A stretch of DNA of 18,423 nt from DASSKO01 sp035690425 (lineage in GTDB: Bacteria; Actinomycetota; Actinomycetes; Propionibacteriales; Nocardioidaceae): NCBI GenBank assembly GCA_035690425.1, contig DASSKO010000140.1:1-18423 (forward strand), in the 5' to 3' direction. The translations under genes were made by a program, and so were the position numbers. This document shows positions 5,987 to 13,771 of this stretch, in pieces. Below the pieces are notes generated by a model. That model did not search any database, had not been told where the DNA came from, and saw nothing but the letters and a program-made list of their open reading frames with translations. Numbering within the stretch: the first letter of the stretch is position 1; each line of letters opens with the position of its first letter.

Positions 5987-7283
5987 ACGCCGGGGCTCGC
6001 CGAGCGAGGTGCTCCTCCCGTGCGAGCATCTCGACCTTCGGCCGTGGCCGCATCGTCGCCCGCAGGACCAGCCCCTTGCGCCGGGCGAACAGCAGCGTCG
6101 CCAGCAGCGTGCCCACCAGGGTGATCGCGCCGCCGCCGATGAGGGGCCACCGCCCGCCGAAGACCTCGGCGACCCAGCCGAGCAGCGGCGCACCGACCGG
6201 CTTGCCCCCCATGAACACCGCCATGTAGAGCGCCATCACCCGGCCGCGGATGTAGGGGTCGACCGACATCTGCACGAAGGCGTTGGCCGCGGTCATCGTC
6301 GTCAGCGCGGTCACTCCGCACAACGGCAGCATCACCGCGAACGTCACATAGGTCGGCATCAGCCCGGTGATCGCCTCGGTGATCCCGAAGGCGATAGCCG
6401 CCCCGACCACCAGTCGTTGCCGGACGACCGTGCGCCGGGCGGCGATGAGGGCGCCCACCAAGGAGCCGACGGCCATGATCGACCCGAGTAGGCCGTACTC
6501 GGTGGCGCCTCTGTCGTAGACCTCGGTGGCCATGATGGCCATCGTCATCTGGAAGTTGAAGCCGAAGGTGCCGGCCACGAAGACCACGGTGAGCACCAGC
6601 ATGATCTCGGGACGCGCTCGGCAGTAGCGGAACCCCTCGCGAATCATCCCCTTGGTGCGGGCCACGGCCTCGGCTCGGGCGAGCTCGTCGACGCGCATCC
6701 GCAGCAGCATCCACACCACGGCGGCGTAGGAGAGGCCGTTGAGCAGGATCACCCACCCGGTGGCGTACGCCTCACCGCCCAGTGCGCCGATCAGCAGGCC
6801 CGCAGCGGCGGGTCCGAGCACGCGGGCCAGGTTGAACGACGCGGAGTTGAGGCCGACGGCGTTGGCGACGTTGTCACGGCCGACCATGTCGTGCACGAAG
6901 GCATTGCGTACCGGCGCGTCGAACGCCGTACCCGCACCGAACACGAACGCCAGCACATAGACGTGCCACACCTGGACCAGACCGGTGACCGCCAGCAGGC
7001 CCAGCAGCACGGCGGTGACCCCCATCGCGGTCTGCGTCACCAGCAGCACCTTGCGCTTGGCGAACCGGTCGGCGATCACGCCGGCATAGGGGGTGATCAG
7101 CAGCATCGGCAGGAACTGCAGACCGGTGGTGATACCCAGCGCCACCGCATTGCCACCGGTGATAACCAGAATCAGCCAGTCCTGCGCGACCCGCTGCATC
7201 CACGTTCCGACGTTGGAGACCAGTCCACCGGTCGCGAACATCCGGTAGTTGCGGATCGCCAGAGCGCGGAACGTCGTCCTCAA
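5985..7283 (-). CDS. MFS transporter, MarR-linked exporter-like
   Basis: This 432-residue inner-membrane protein is of the EntS/'MFS_3' kind with about 12 hydrophobic spans. It begins (TTG) MRTTFRALAIRNYRMFATGG, the usual start of this family, and has the loop 2-3 motif GVIADRFAKRKVL (98% conserved in kind: G...DR..RR-like, about residues 68-80) and a second-half loop RGRVMALYMAVF. TTG 7283 is chosen because its alignment with the family N-terminus is good and it overlaps the marR stop in TTGA, implying translational coupling. An export role for drugs, metabolites or siderophores is inferred from the linked MarR regulator; the substrate is unknown. The stop overlaps repeat copy c. Confidence 0.9.
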   Translation of the reverse strand: MRTTFRALAIRNYRMFATGGLVSNVGTWMQRVAQDWLILVITGGNAVALGITTGLQFLPMLLITPYAGVIADRFAKRKVLLVTQTAMGVTAVLLGLLAVTGLVQVWHVYVLAFVFGAGTAFDAPVRNAFVHDMVGRDNVANAVGLNSASFNLARVLGPAAAGLLIGALGGEAYATGWVILLNGLSYAAVVWMLLRMRVDELARAEAVARTKGMIREGFRYCRARPEIMLVLTVVFVAGTFGFNFQMTMAIMATEVYDRGATEYGLLGSIMAVGSLVGALIAARRTVVRQRLVVGAAIAFGITEAITGLMPTYVTFAVMLPLCGVTALTTMTAANAFVQMSVDPYIRGRVMALYMAVFMGGKPVGAPLLGWVAEVFGGRWPLIGGGAITLVGTLLATLLFARRKGLVLRATMRPRPKVEMLAREEHLARRAPA

Positions 7284-7747
7284 GCGTGCGCCAATCTCTC
7301 CAGTAGGGGGGCCACCTGCCGCAGCAGGTGGCGCTCGTCGGGGCTGAGCTCCTTCAGCCGCTGAGCCAGCCAGATGTCCTTGCGTTTGCGGTCCTCGGCG
7401 AGGACCTTCTCGGCTTCCTCGGACAGGTGTACGACGACCTGCCGGCGGTCGGTCTCGTGCGGCTGGCGACGGACCAGACCGCGGTCGGCCAGGCAGTTGA
7501 CCGTGCGCGTCATCGAGGGTGGCTGGACCTTCTCTGCAGCCGCGAGCTCACCCACGGTCGACGGCCCGCGCCTGGAGAGGGTGCCGAGTGCCCCCAACTG
7601 GGTCAGGCTCAGGTCTGTGCTGGCGCGCTCGAAGCGCATCCGGCGGGCCAGCCGGAGGACCGAGTTGCGCACGCTGCGGGCCAGGGCCGCGTCGCTGCGC
7701 ACGTCCGAGGACAGCACCTTCTCCGTCACTTGGTTAGCATAGGTCAT
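7280..7747 (-). CDS. MarR-family transcriptional regulator
   Basis: This 155-residue DNA-binding protein starts MTYANQVTEKVLSSDVRSDA. The winged helix-turn-helix covers about 45-112: LSLTQLGALGTL, STVGELAAAEKVQPPSMTRT (recognition region), LADRGLVRRQP, and the wing HETDRRQVVVHLSEE with the family's DxRR-type motif (Asp100-Arg102). The flanking helices form the usual dimer interface. It overlaps the MFS start by TTGA, forming a two-gene operon, and the dyad at 7746-7760 covers its start. It most likely represses itself and the transporter until a small ligand binds. MarR proteins commonly act this way, but the ligand here is unknown. It does not show the leaderless spacing seen at other starts. 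Confidence 0.93.
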   Translation of the reverse strand: MTYANQVTEKVLSSDVRSDAALARSVRNSVLRLARRMRFERASTDLSLTQLGALGTLSRRGPSTVGELAAAEKVQPPSMTRTVNCLADRGLVRRQPHETDRRQVVVHLSEEAEKVLAEDRKRKDIWLAQRLKELSPDERHLLRQVAPLLERLAHA

Positions 7748-7760
7748 TAGCCATGCTAAT
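7734..7760. promoter_or_regulatory. MarR operator over the marR start codon
   Basis: A perfect dyad ATTAGC-CAT-GCTAAT lies at 7746-7760, overlapping the ATG at 7745-7747. A further half-site TTAGCAT lies at 7734-7740; it is the inverse complement of ATGCTAA at 7753-7759. TTAGC/GCTAA half-sites at this spacing resemble MarR-type operators. The AT-rich run TTTTATTAG just upstream could be the -10 region. Autorepression is inferred from position. Confidence 0.7.
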
Positions 7761-7804
7761 AAAAGTCCGGGCGCTGCGGCGGGAACTGTGCGCTGGACCG
7801 ACGT

Positions 7805-7930
7805 ACCCGCGTGAATTGGCTGTGCCCGTGCCGCAGCACACCCGCGTGAATTTGGCTGGGTACCCCGCCATATCGGGAGTTCCCGTGCGAGATATCAGTG
7901 GGGATGTCCCAACTTGGCAAGGTACCCAGC
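7805..7930. repeat. Short direct repeats and twin dyads in the marR upstream region
   Basis: The 208-nt gap 7748-7955 has no convincing gene. ACCCGCGTGAATTGGCTG (7805-7822) recurs as ACCCGCGTGAATTTGGCTG (7840-7858). On the minus strand a GGGTACC..GCCAA.TT motif occurs near 7909-7930 and 7845-7866, with a shortened version near 7811-7829. Two dyads of the form GGGA-N2-TCCC lie at 7875-7884 and 7901-7910, their centres 26 bp apart, with a GATATC between. These look like binding sites for an unidentified factor; the region is visibly less GC-rich than its surroundings. Confidence 0.5.
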
Positions 7931-7955
7931 GAATGCGGGGAGCGGACGTGGCGGA

Positions 7956-9437
<1,482 letters not shown>

Positions 9438-9484
9438 GTCGGCAGCATCCCACGGGCCGACCGTGGCCGCGTAGAGTGGTCACC
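9438..9484. promoter_or_regulatory. Divergent promoters for the NCS2 permease and DUF2530
   Basis: In this 47-nt gap, TAGAGT (9472-9477, plus) ends 7 nt before the DUF2530 GTG, and GATGCT (9444-9449, minus) ends 6 nt before the permease GTG. The TAGAGT element is a good TANNNT match; GATGCT is weaker. No Shine-Dalgarno is seen on either side. Confidence 0.45.
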
Positions 9485-9775
9485 GTGGAGGACGACGACA
9501 AGCTGCGGCTCATCGAGGCCGACGTCGAGCCGCTCGACGTCGACGGAGTGCGCACCGTCGCGGTCGGCACCGGCCTGTGGATCGTCGCGTTCCTGGCGCT
9601 GCTGCCCTTCTACGGCGCGCTGGAGTCGTCGGGCCGCACCTGGTGGCTGTGGACCTGTGTCGCCGGCTTCGGGTTCGGCCTGCTCGGGCTGGAGTACTGC
9701 CGCCGCCGGCGCAACCACCTGCAGCAGCAGCCACGCCCGACCGAGACCAGCCCGCTGGGTGCAGCCGGCCTATAG
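9485..9775 (+). CDS. DUF2530 membrane protein
   Basis: This is a 96-residue small membrane protein: (V)EDDDKLRLIEADVEPLDVDG, then two hydrophobic spans, about LWIVAFLALLPFYG and WWLWTCVAGFGFGLLGLE, ending in a basic tail YCRRRRNHLQQQ. The VEPLDVDGVRTVAVGT segment is the hallmark of DUF2530, a family confined as far as I recall to Actinobacteria and without assigned function. GTG 9485 is preferred over the in-frame GTG 9476 because TAGAGT ends 7 nt before it. It is convergent with DUF3027 (43 nt apart) and divergent from the purine permease. Its neighbourhood with DUF3027 and the MFS gene is conserved in other actinobacteria from memory. Confidence 0.88.
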   Translation: MEDDDKLRLIEADVEPLDVDGVRTVAVGTGLWIVAFLALLPFYGALESSGRTWWLWTCVAGFGFGLLGLEYCRRRRNHLQQQPRPTETSPLGAAGL

Positions 9776-9818
9776 CCGCTGCCGGCGACCGCTTGTCGGC
9801 TCCGGCCGGGCCTTTAGG

Positions 9819-10598
9819 TCAGAAGGTCTCGATGTCGCCGATGTCGTCGTACCCGAAGGTGTCGAGGACCGGTGGGGGCAGCGGCTGGGGCTGAGACTGC
9901 TGGGCCAGCTGCGTCTGTGAGTGCGCGCCGCAGCCGTGGTCGAACGACACGACCCGGGCGTCGTCGGGAGAGTTGCCGTTGGCGCAGACACCGAACATCA
10001 GCCCGAGCGGGCCGGCCATCCGGACGAGGAAGCCACAGCTGCGGCACGGCGCCGGCGCCGCCTGCGCGATCGGCGTGTCCGGGCCGCGGTCCCCGTCGTA
10101 CCAGCGCTCGGCCGCCGCGTCTCGACCCTCCAGCGACAGCACCCGCTCGCGGCCCAGACCGACCTCGTCGGTGACCTCGCGGACCGAGTCCTGGTCGATG
10201 ATCTCGTCGCCGGCGAGGTAACCAGGCACCAGGCGCACGTCGTTCTCGTCCGAGGGCAGCAGGTCACCCGGCCCGAGGTCGCCGGGCTCGATACGCTCCT
10301 TCCACGGGACCCACGCGGGCGCGACCAGCGAGTCGGAGCCCGGCAGCAGCACGATCTCGTCCACGGTCGCGTGTCGCTGGCGTGGGCCACGCGTCACGGT
10401 CACCGACCAGCGCCACCCGCGGTAACCCTCCCGGCTCGCGACGAAGTGGTGGGTGCCGACCCGGTCACCTTCCGGGTCGAAGCCGGTGTGTTCGCCGACA
10501 TCAGCCGCATCGACCGCCTCCAGCAGCGCCCGACGGGCGGTGTCGACGGCTGCGGAGAGCACAGCGTCGGGCTTGCTCGAACGCGCGGTGGGGGTCAT
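9819..10598 (-). CDS. DUF3027 protein
   Basis: This 259-residue protein starts MTPTARSSKPDAVLSAAVDT. The central part contains GTHHFVASREGYRGWRWSVTV and the motif WVPWKERIEPGDLGPGDLLP, which is typical of DUF3027. Near the C-terminus PCRSCGFLVRMAGPLGLMFGVCANGNSPDD and FDHGCGAHSQ provide four cysteines and two histidines that could bind a metal. Function unknown; it is an actinobacterial family with a possible soluble or regulatory role. The ATG at 10598 is preferred over the longer in-frame reading because CACAAT (minus, 10606-10611) ends 7 nt before it, and the upstream part would overlap the divergent MFS gene. The C-terminal tail is glutamine- and proline-rich, then ends in an acidic YDDIGDIETF. 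Confidence 0.88.
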   Translation of the reverse strand: MTPTARSSKPDAVLSAAVDTARRALLEAVDAADVGEHTGFDPEGDRVGTHHFVASREGYRGWRWSVTVTRGPRQRHATVDEIVLLPGSDSLVAPAWVPWKERIEPGDLGPGDLLPSDENDVRLVPGYLAGDEIIDQDSVREVTDEVGLGRERVLSLEGRDAAAERWYDGDRGPDTPIAQAAPAPCRSCGFLVRMAGPLGLMFGVCANGNSPDDARVVSFDHGCGAHSQTQLAQQSQPQPLPPPVLDTFGYDDIGDIETF

Positions 10599-10636
10599 GT
10601 CGCCAATTGTGCACCAGCGTTCGGCAGGATGGTCGG
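10599..10636. promoter_or_regulatory. Divergent leaderless promoters for DUF3027 and MFS gene
   Basis: The 38-nt gap holds CACAAT on the minus strand (10606-10611), 7 nt before the DUF3027 ATG, and CAGGAT on the plus strand (10625-10630), 6 nt before the MFS GTG. Only 13 nt separate the two hexamers, so the two polymerases would compete for the same segment. Confidence 0.5.
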
Positions 10637-12106
10637 GTGCACCCGACTGACCCTCCACCCGACGGAGCTGGCGGCCGCGCCGGCGACGCTGCCGCCGGTG
10701 GCTCCGAGCAGGGGCGCTCTCGGACACGGGCCCGGCTCACCGGCGCCGGCCGCGCCGTGCGACGTGGGGCCGGCGGTGCAGCGCGGGGCTCGGGTACGGC
10801 GGCCAGGGTGGCCGGTCGCCTCACCGGCCGGGGTGCGCGATCGGCGTTCGTGCTGGCCCGCCGTGCCAGCCACGCCGAGGGTGCCGGCGAGTCCGGGCTG
10901 TCCCGGCTGGTGGAGCTGCACGCCTTCAACGCCGCTGGGGACGCGGCGGTGGCGATCGCCTTGGCCGGCACGCTGTTCTTCCAGGTGCCCACCGGGGAGG
11001 CGCGTGGGCAGGTGGCTCTGTTCCTGCTGCTGACGATGCTGCCGTTCGCGATCGTGGCACCGCTCATCGGCCCGTTCCTCGACCGGTTTCGCCGGGGCCG
11101 CCGCTGGGCCATCGGGGCGACGATGGCGTTACGAGCCTTCCTGTGCTGGGTGCTGGCGACCGCGGTGGTCACCGACTCGGTGGTGCAGTTCCCGGCCGCA
11201 CTCGGCGTACTCGTCGCGTCCAAGGCGTACGGCGTGACACGCGCGTCGGCCGTGCCACGACTGGTCCCACGCGACCTCACCCTGGTCAAGACGAACTCGA
11301 GGGTCTCTCTTGCGGGCGTGGCCGGGGCCACCGTGTCTGCCCCGCTCGCCGGTGGGCTCTCGCTCATCGGACCGGAGTGGACACTGCGCTACGCCTTCGT
11401 GGTGTTCGTCGGCGGCACGATCTTGGCCGTCCTGCTGCCGTCGCGGGTCGACTCCGCCACCGGCGAGGACAGCGTGTCCCTCGGCGCGATGGCCGGCGGC
11501 CGGCGCGACGACCGTCGCCTGGGCATCAACCCGCTGGTCGTGGCCGCGCTGCGGTCCAATGCCGGGCTGCGTGGGCTGTCCGGCTTCCTCATCATGTTTA
11601 TGGCCTTCCTGCTGCGCGACCAGCCCTTCGCCGGCTGGGAGGACGACACCGCCCTGCTGCTCGGTCTCGTGGTCGGCGCGGCCGGCCTAGGCAGCACGCT
11701 GGGCACCGTGCTCGGCAACTGGCTGCGCGCCTATCCGCCAGGGGTGATCGTCGTCGCCGTGCTGGCGCTGGACGCGATGGTGGCGGTGGCTGCCGCAGTC
11801 TTCTACGGGCTGGTGCTCGCGGTCGCGCTCGCCCTGACGGCCGGGCTCTGCCAGCAGCTCGGCAAGCTGTCGCTCGACGCGACGATCCAGGACGCGGTGC
11901 CGGAGAACGTCCGCACCAGCGTCTTCGCCCGCTCCGAGACCCTGCTGCAGCTGTCGTGGGTGCTCGGTGGCGGCCTCGGCATCGCGATGCCGCTGCAGCC
12001 GCGGCTGGGGCTGGGGATCATCGCCGGGCTGCTGGTGCTCTGGCTGGTGTTCGTCCTGCGCGGCAGGGCCAGCCTCACCCGCCGCGCCCACCGCCAGCCG
12101 ACCTGA
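10637..12106 (+). CDS. MFS transporter linked to DUF3027
   Basis: This 489-residue membrane protein has an unusual polar N-terminus of about 70 residues, rich in Arg, Ala and Gly, before the family block SGLSRLVELHAFNAAGDAAVAIALA. Then come the spans and the loop PFLDRFRRGRRWAIG, and C-terminal LQLSWVLGGGLGIAMPL with about 12 spans overall. The GTG at 10637 is chosen from CAGGAT ending 6 nt upstream and because an N-terminal basic extension is usual in actinobacterial orthologues as I recall them. Role and substrate are unknown. It is divergent from DUF3027 and convergent with the AbiEi-like gene, with repeat copy d between. The mycobacterial counterpart region has the same MFS-DUF3027 divergent arrangement (recalled). 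Confidence 0.88.
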   Translation: MHPTDPPPDGAGGRAGDAAAGGSEQGRSRTRARLTGAGRAVRRGAGGAARGSGTAARVAGRLTGRGARSAFVLARRASHAEGAGESGLSRLVELHAFNAAGDAAVAIALAGTLFFQVPTGEARGQVALFLLLTMLPFAIVAPLIGPFLDRFRRGRRWAIGATMALRAFLCWVLATAVVTDSVVQFPAALGVLVASKAYGVTRASAVPRLVPRDLTLVKTNSRVSLAGVAGATVSAPLAGGLSLIGPEWTLRYAFVVFVGGTILAVLLPSRVDSATGEDSVSLGAMAGGRRDDRRLGINPLVVAALRSNAGLRGLSGFLIMFMAFLLRDQPFAGWEDDTALLLGLVVGAAGLGSTLGTVLGNWLRAYPPGVIVVAVLALDAMVAVAAAVFYGLVLAVALALTAGLCQQLGKLSLDATIQDAVPENVRTSVFARSETLLQLSWVLGGGLGIAMPLQPRLGLGIIAGLLVLWLVFVLRGRASLTRRAHRQPT

Positions 12107-12121
12107 CCGCCTTCCCCTTCC

Positions 12122-12151
12122 CCCTTCCCCGCGAGATCGCACCTTTGCCCC
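12122..12151 (-). repeat. Dispersed 30-bp repeat, copy d
   Basis: On the minus strand it reads GGGGCAAAGGTGCGATCTCG followed by CGGGGAAGGG. It sits at the convergent MFS/AbiEi-like junction, 4 nt from the AbiEi-like stop. The adjoining plus-strand run CTTCCCCTTCCCCCTTCCCC (12111-12130) is a simple pyrimidine repeat. Confidence 0.7.
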
Positions 12152-12155
12152 GCTG

Positions 12156-13151
12156 TCATGCCCGCATCAGCCGCTCCAGCGGCATCCACTTCCAGCGCTG
12201 ACCGGTCAAGGACTCGTGGGCGGCGGCGCGGCTGATCTGGTCCAGGATGCCCGACGTTTCCGGCTGCCAGCCACGAGGGAGGAGCAGCTCGGCGGTCTTC
12301 GCGACCAGGCCGGCGGGCTGGCCCCACAGCTGTTCCCGGCGGGCGACGTCGACCGCCCACGGGGTCTCGCGATGGACCCGGCTACGCCGCTTCTTGTCGT
12401 GTTCCCGTTGGTCGTCGGTGCCGTGTCCCTCCTCACCGTCGTACTCGGACCCCTGCAAATAGCGCTTCCATCCCATATCGAGGTAGCCGATCAGGTCGCC
12501 AGCCAGCCCGAAGACCGGAATCTGGGTCTTCGGCCTCGGCAGCCCCGCATCGATGAACAAGAGCCGCTGCGCGCTCTCGGCATAGGACTCGGCGCCGCCG
12601 TCGGCAACCTCGAGGTTGCGGCGCAGAAGCCGACAGCCACGGACGTCGCGCAGCAGCTGAGTGCGCTGCCACAGCTCGCCGTGGGTGACGAGCTCGGCGT
12701 GCAGGAAGGCGTCCAAAGAGGCGACTGCCTGCTGACGTGGCGCGAACCGCCCGAGGTCCAACGCGGTACGGAGGTCGCTGGTGCGCACCACGCCGAACTC
12801 CTCCACCAGATCCTCGTCAGGGAGCACGGCCTGGCGTCCGCAGCACCCGACGATGCGCGGCACAGCCTCGGCCGTGCCAACCAGCAGCCAGATGGGCTGA
12901 TCGAGCACGCTGTGGCCGGGCTCGAACACGTCGATCCCGGACATCCACGCGGACGTCTGCCGCCCGATCACCGTCCGTCTCGGACGTACCAGCGCGATCG
13001 CCCGGCACCGCGTCTCCGTGGTGTCGGGTACGTCGGAACCGGCGTACGCGCCTTGGATCACGCGCCGGATCTCACCCGTCCGCAGTGCATGCTCGAGCGC
13101 GCGAGTCGACAGCCCTCGGGAGCGCCACTGCGTGCGTGTGAAGATGTCCAT
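12156..13151 (-). CDS. AbiEi-like winged-helix protein with DUF559-like nuclease fold, orphan
   Basis: This 331-residue protein begins MDIFTRTQWRSRGLSTRALE, then HALRTGEIRRVIQGAYAGSD. That is the winged-helix N-terminus of type IV (AbiEi) antitoxin-like proteins. RTALDLGRF (128-136) fits the AbiEi-type middle. The C-terminal part has ESYAESAQR (188-196), IGYLDMGWKR (221-230) with Asp225, and GSEYDGEEGHG (234-244) with Glu236, arranged as in DUF559/Vsr-like PD-(D/E)xK folds. No adjacent nucleotidyltransferase toxin (AbiEii) exists, so it is not a complete toxin-antitoxin pair. Such fusions are common in actinobacteria, often in several copies; whether the nuclease site is active is uncertain. 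Start is fixed by CACCAT ending 6 nt upstream. It is slightly less GC-rich in codon choice than its neighbours and is flanked by repeats d and e in opposite orientation. Confidence 0.82.
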   Translation of the reverse strand: MDIFTRTQWRSRGLSTRALEHALRTGEIRRVIQGAYAGSDVPDTTETRCRAIALVRPRRTVIGRQTSAWMSGIDVFEPGHSVLDQPIWLLVGTAEAVPRIVGCCGRQAVLPDEDLVEEFGVVRTSDLRTALDLGRFAPRQQAVASLDAFLHAELVTHGELWQRTQLLRDVRGCRLLRRNLEVADGGAESYAESAQRLLFIDAGLPRPKTQIPVFGLAGDLIGYLDMGWKRYLQGSEYDGEEGHGTDDQREHDKKRRSRVHRETPWAVDVARREQLWGQPAGLVAKTAELLLPRGWQPETSGILDQISRAAAHESLTGQRWKWMPLERLMRA

Positions 13152-13178
13152 CGCCCGATGGTGCGCGATCCGGGCGAT
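13150..13178. promoter_or_regulatory. Promoter/operator of the AbiEi-like gene
   Basis: ATCGCCCG (13150-13157) and CGGGCGAT (13171-13178) form an 8-bp inverted repeat with a 13-nt spacer. It spans the start codon and a CACCAT hexamer (minus, 13158-13163) that ends 6 nt before the ATG. A dyad over the promoter and start fits autorepression, known for AbiEi antitoxins. GCGAT-type half-sites recur in the spacer. Confidence 0.45.
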
Positions 13179-13190
13179 TCGCTGCAGGAG

Positions 13191-13199
13191 TTATCCACA
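13191..13199. promoter_or_regulatory. Single DnaA-box-like nonamer
   Basis: TTATCCACA is a perfect match to the classical DnaA box. Only one is present, with no cluster, no AT-rich unwinding region and no dnaA/dnaN nearby, so it is not an origin. It may be a titration or regulatory site for the AbiEi-like gene 40 nt away, or chance. Confidence 0.3.
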
Positions 13200-13228
13200 G
13201 CGCAGGGATGTCACTCAGGCGGGAGACC

Positions 13229-13258
13229 GGGGCGAAGTTGCCATCTCGCGGCGAGAGG
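13229..13258 (+). repeat. Dispersed 30-bp repeat, copy e
   Basis: GGGGCGAAGTTGCCATCTCG followed by CGGCGAGAGG. It keeps the CTCGCGGCGAG dyad. It lies 6 nt from the cold-shock gene stop, between that gene and the AbiEi-like gene. Confidence 0.75.
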
Positions 13259-13264
13259 CCGGCG

Positions 13265-13648
13265 TCAGAGATCGAGCTCGTCGGCCAACGCGCGCAGGAG
13301 CTTCGCCGTCGGCTTGGCCGTCCTCGGCTCGGGGTGGCGACCGCGACGGTAGGTCTGCTCGATGCCGTCGAGCAGACGGATCAAGTCCTCGACGATGTCG
13401 ACCATCTGCTCGGGCTGCTTGCGCATCGCCCGCGAAACCGACGGAGTCGGGTCGAGTAGCCGCACCTGTAGAGCCTGGTCGCCCTTGCGGCCCTGTACGA
13501 CACCGAACTCGAGCCGGGTGCCGGCCTTGAGCGTGGCGACGCCGGCAGGAAGCGCCGCCGACCGGACGTAGACGTCGTCGCCGTCGTCGCGCGTGATAAA
13601 GCCGAAGCCCTTCTCGGCGTCGTACCACTTGACCTTGCCTGTCGGCAC
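13265..13648 (-). CDS. Cold-shock-domain protein with C-terminal extension
   Basis: This 127-residue nucleic-acid-binding protein begins (GTG) VPTGKVKWYDAEKGFGFITR. The cold-shock domain occupies about 1-66 with RNP1 KGFGFI. The RNP2-like segment is DDVYVRSAALPAG instead of the usual DVFVH. Residues 67-127 form a helical, charged extension ending TAKLLRALADELDL, as in the long actinobacterial Csp subfamily. Likely roles are RNA chaperoning or transcription antitermination, inferred from the family. Start GTG 13648 is chosen because GGTGGGG (13654-13660, minus) lies 5 nt upstream. A longer in-frame reading to 13747 would translate the terminator hairpin and is rejected. Two 10-bp tandem repeats lie just upstream. 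The call is firm; the extension's role is unknown. Confidence 0.93.
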   Translation of the reverse strand: MPTGKVKWYDAEKGFGFITRDDGDDVYVRSAALPAGVATLKAGTRLEFGVVQGRKGDQALQVRLLDPTPSVSRAMRKQPEQMVDIVEDLIRLLDGIEQTYRRGRHPEPRTAKPTAKLLRALADELDL

Positions 13649-13668
13649 GTTTACCCCACCAAAGCGTC

Positions 13669-13688
13669 TGTGTTGACCTGTGTTGACC
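13669..13688 (-). repeat. Two perfect 10-bp tandem repeats upstream of the cold-shock gene
   Basis: On the minus strand GGTCAACACA occurs twice back to back, ending about 20 nt before the GTG. One helical turn apart, they would present the same face to a protein. They could be an activator site or part of the untranslated leader. Confidence 0.6.
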
Positions 13689-13701
13689 GGCGTGTTCGAA
13701 A

Positions 13702-13726
13702 AGCCCCCGCAGTTCATGCGGGGGCT
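13702..13726 (-). terminator. Intrinsic terminator after the HAD-LarE gene
   Basis: AGCCCCCGCA / TGCGGGGGCT forms a perfect 10-bp, GC-rich stem with a 5-nt loop. On the minus strand the stem is followed by TTTTCG (the stem's last T included), so it ends transcription coming from the HAD-LarE gene and insulates the cold-shock gene. No T-run follows on the plus strand, only TCATC. Confidence 0.85.
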
Positions 13727-13740
13727 CATCACCAGTTTAC

Positions 13741-13770
13741 GGGGCAAAGTTGCCGCTTGGAGGCGAGGGG
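13741..13770 (+). repeat. Dispersed 30-bp repeat, copy f (most divergent)
   Basis: GGGGCAAAGTTGCCGCTTGG followed by AGGCGAGGGG. The two ends match the consensus well, while the GATCTCGC centre is altered. It precedes copy g in the same orientation with a 31-bp step. Confidence 0.65.
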
Positions 13771-13771
13771 C

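Noticed and set aside
9776..9818. Terminator between DUF2530 and DUF3027
   Set aside because: Only a weak CGAC/GTCG stem and no T-run follow; too poor to annotate.
10382..10636. Extended start of the second MFS gene
   Set aside because: It lies antisense to DUF3027; the promoter-spaced GTG at 10637 explains the start.
10599..10727. Extended DUF3027 start
   Set aside because: It would overlap the divergent MFS gene start and translates into an arginine-rich stretch without family match.
13191..13199. Replication origin
   Set aside because: There is a single DnaA box, no cluster, no AT-rich region and no replication gene.
13649..13747. Longer N-terminus for the cold-shock protein
   Set aside because: It would translate the tandem repeats and the terminator hairpin; the Shine-Dalgarno site favours GTG 13648.
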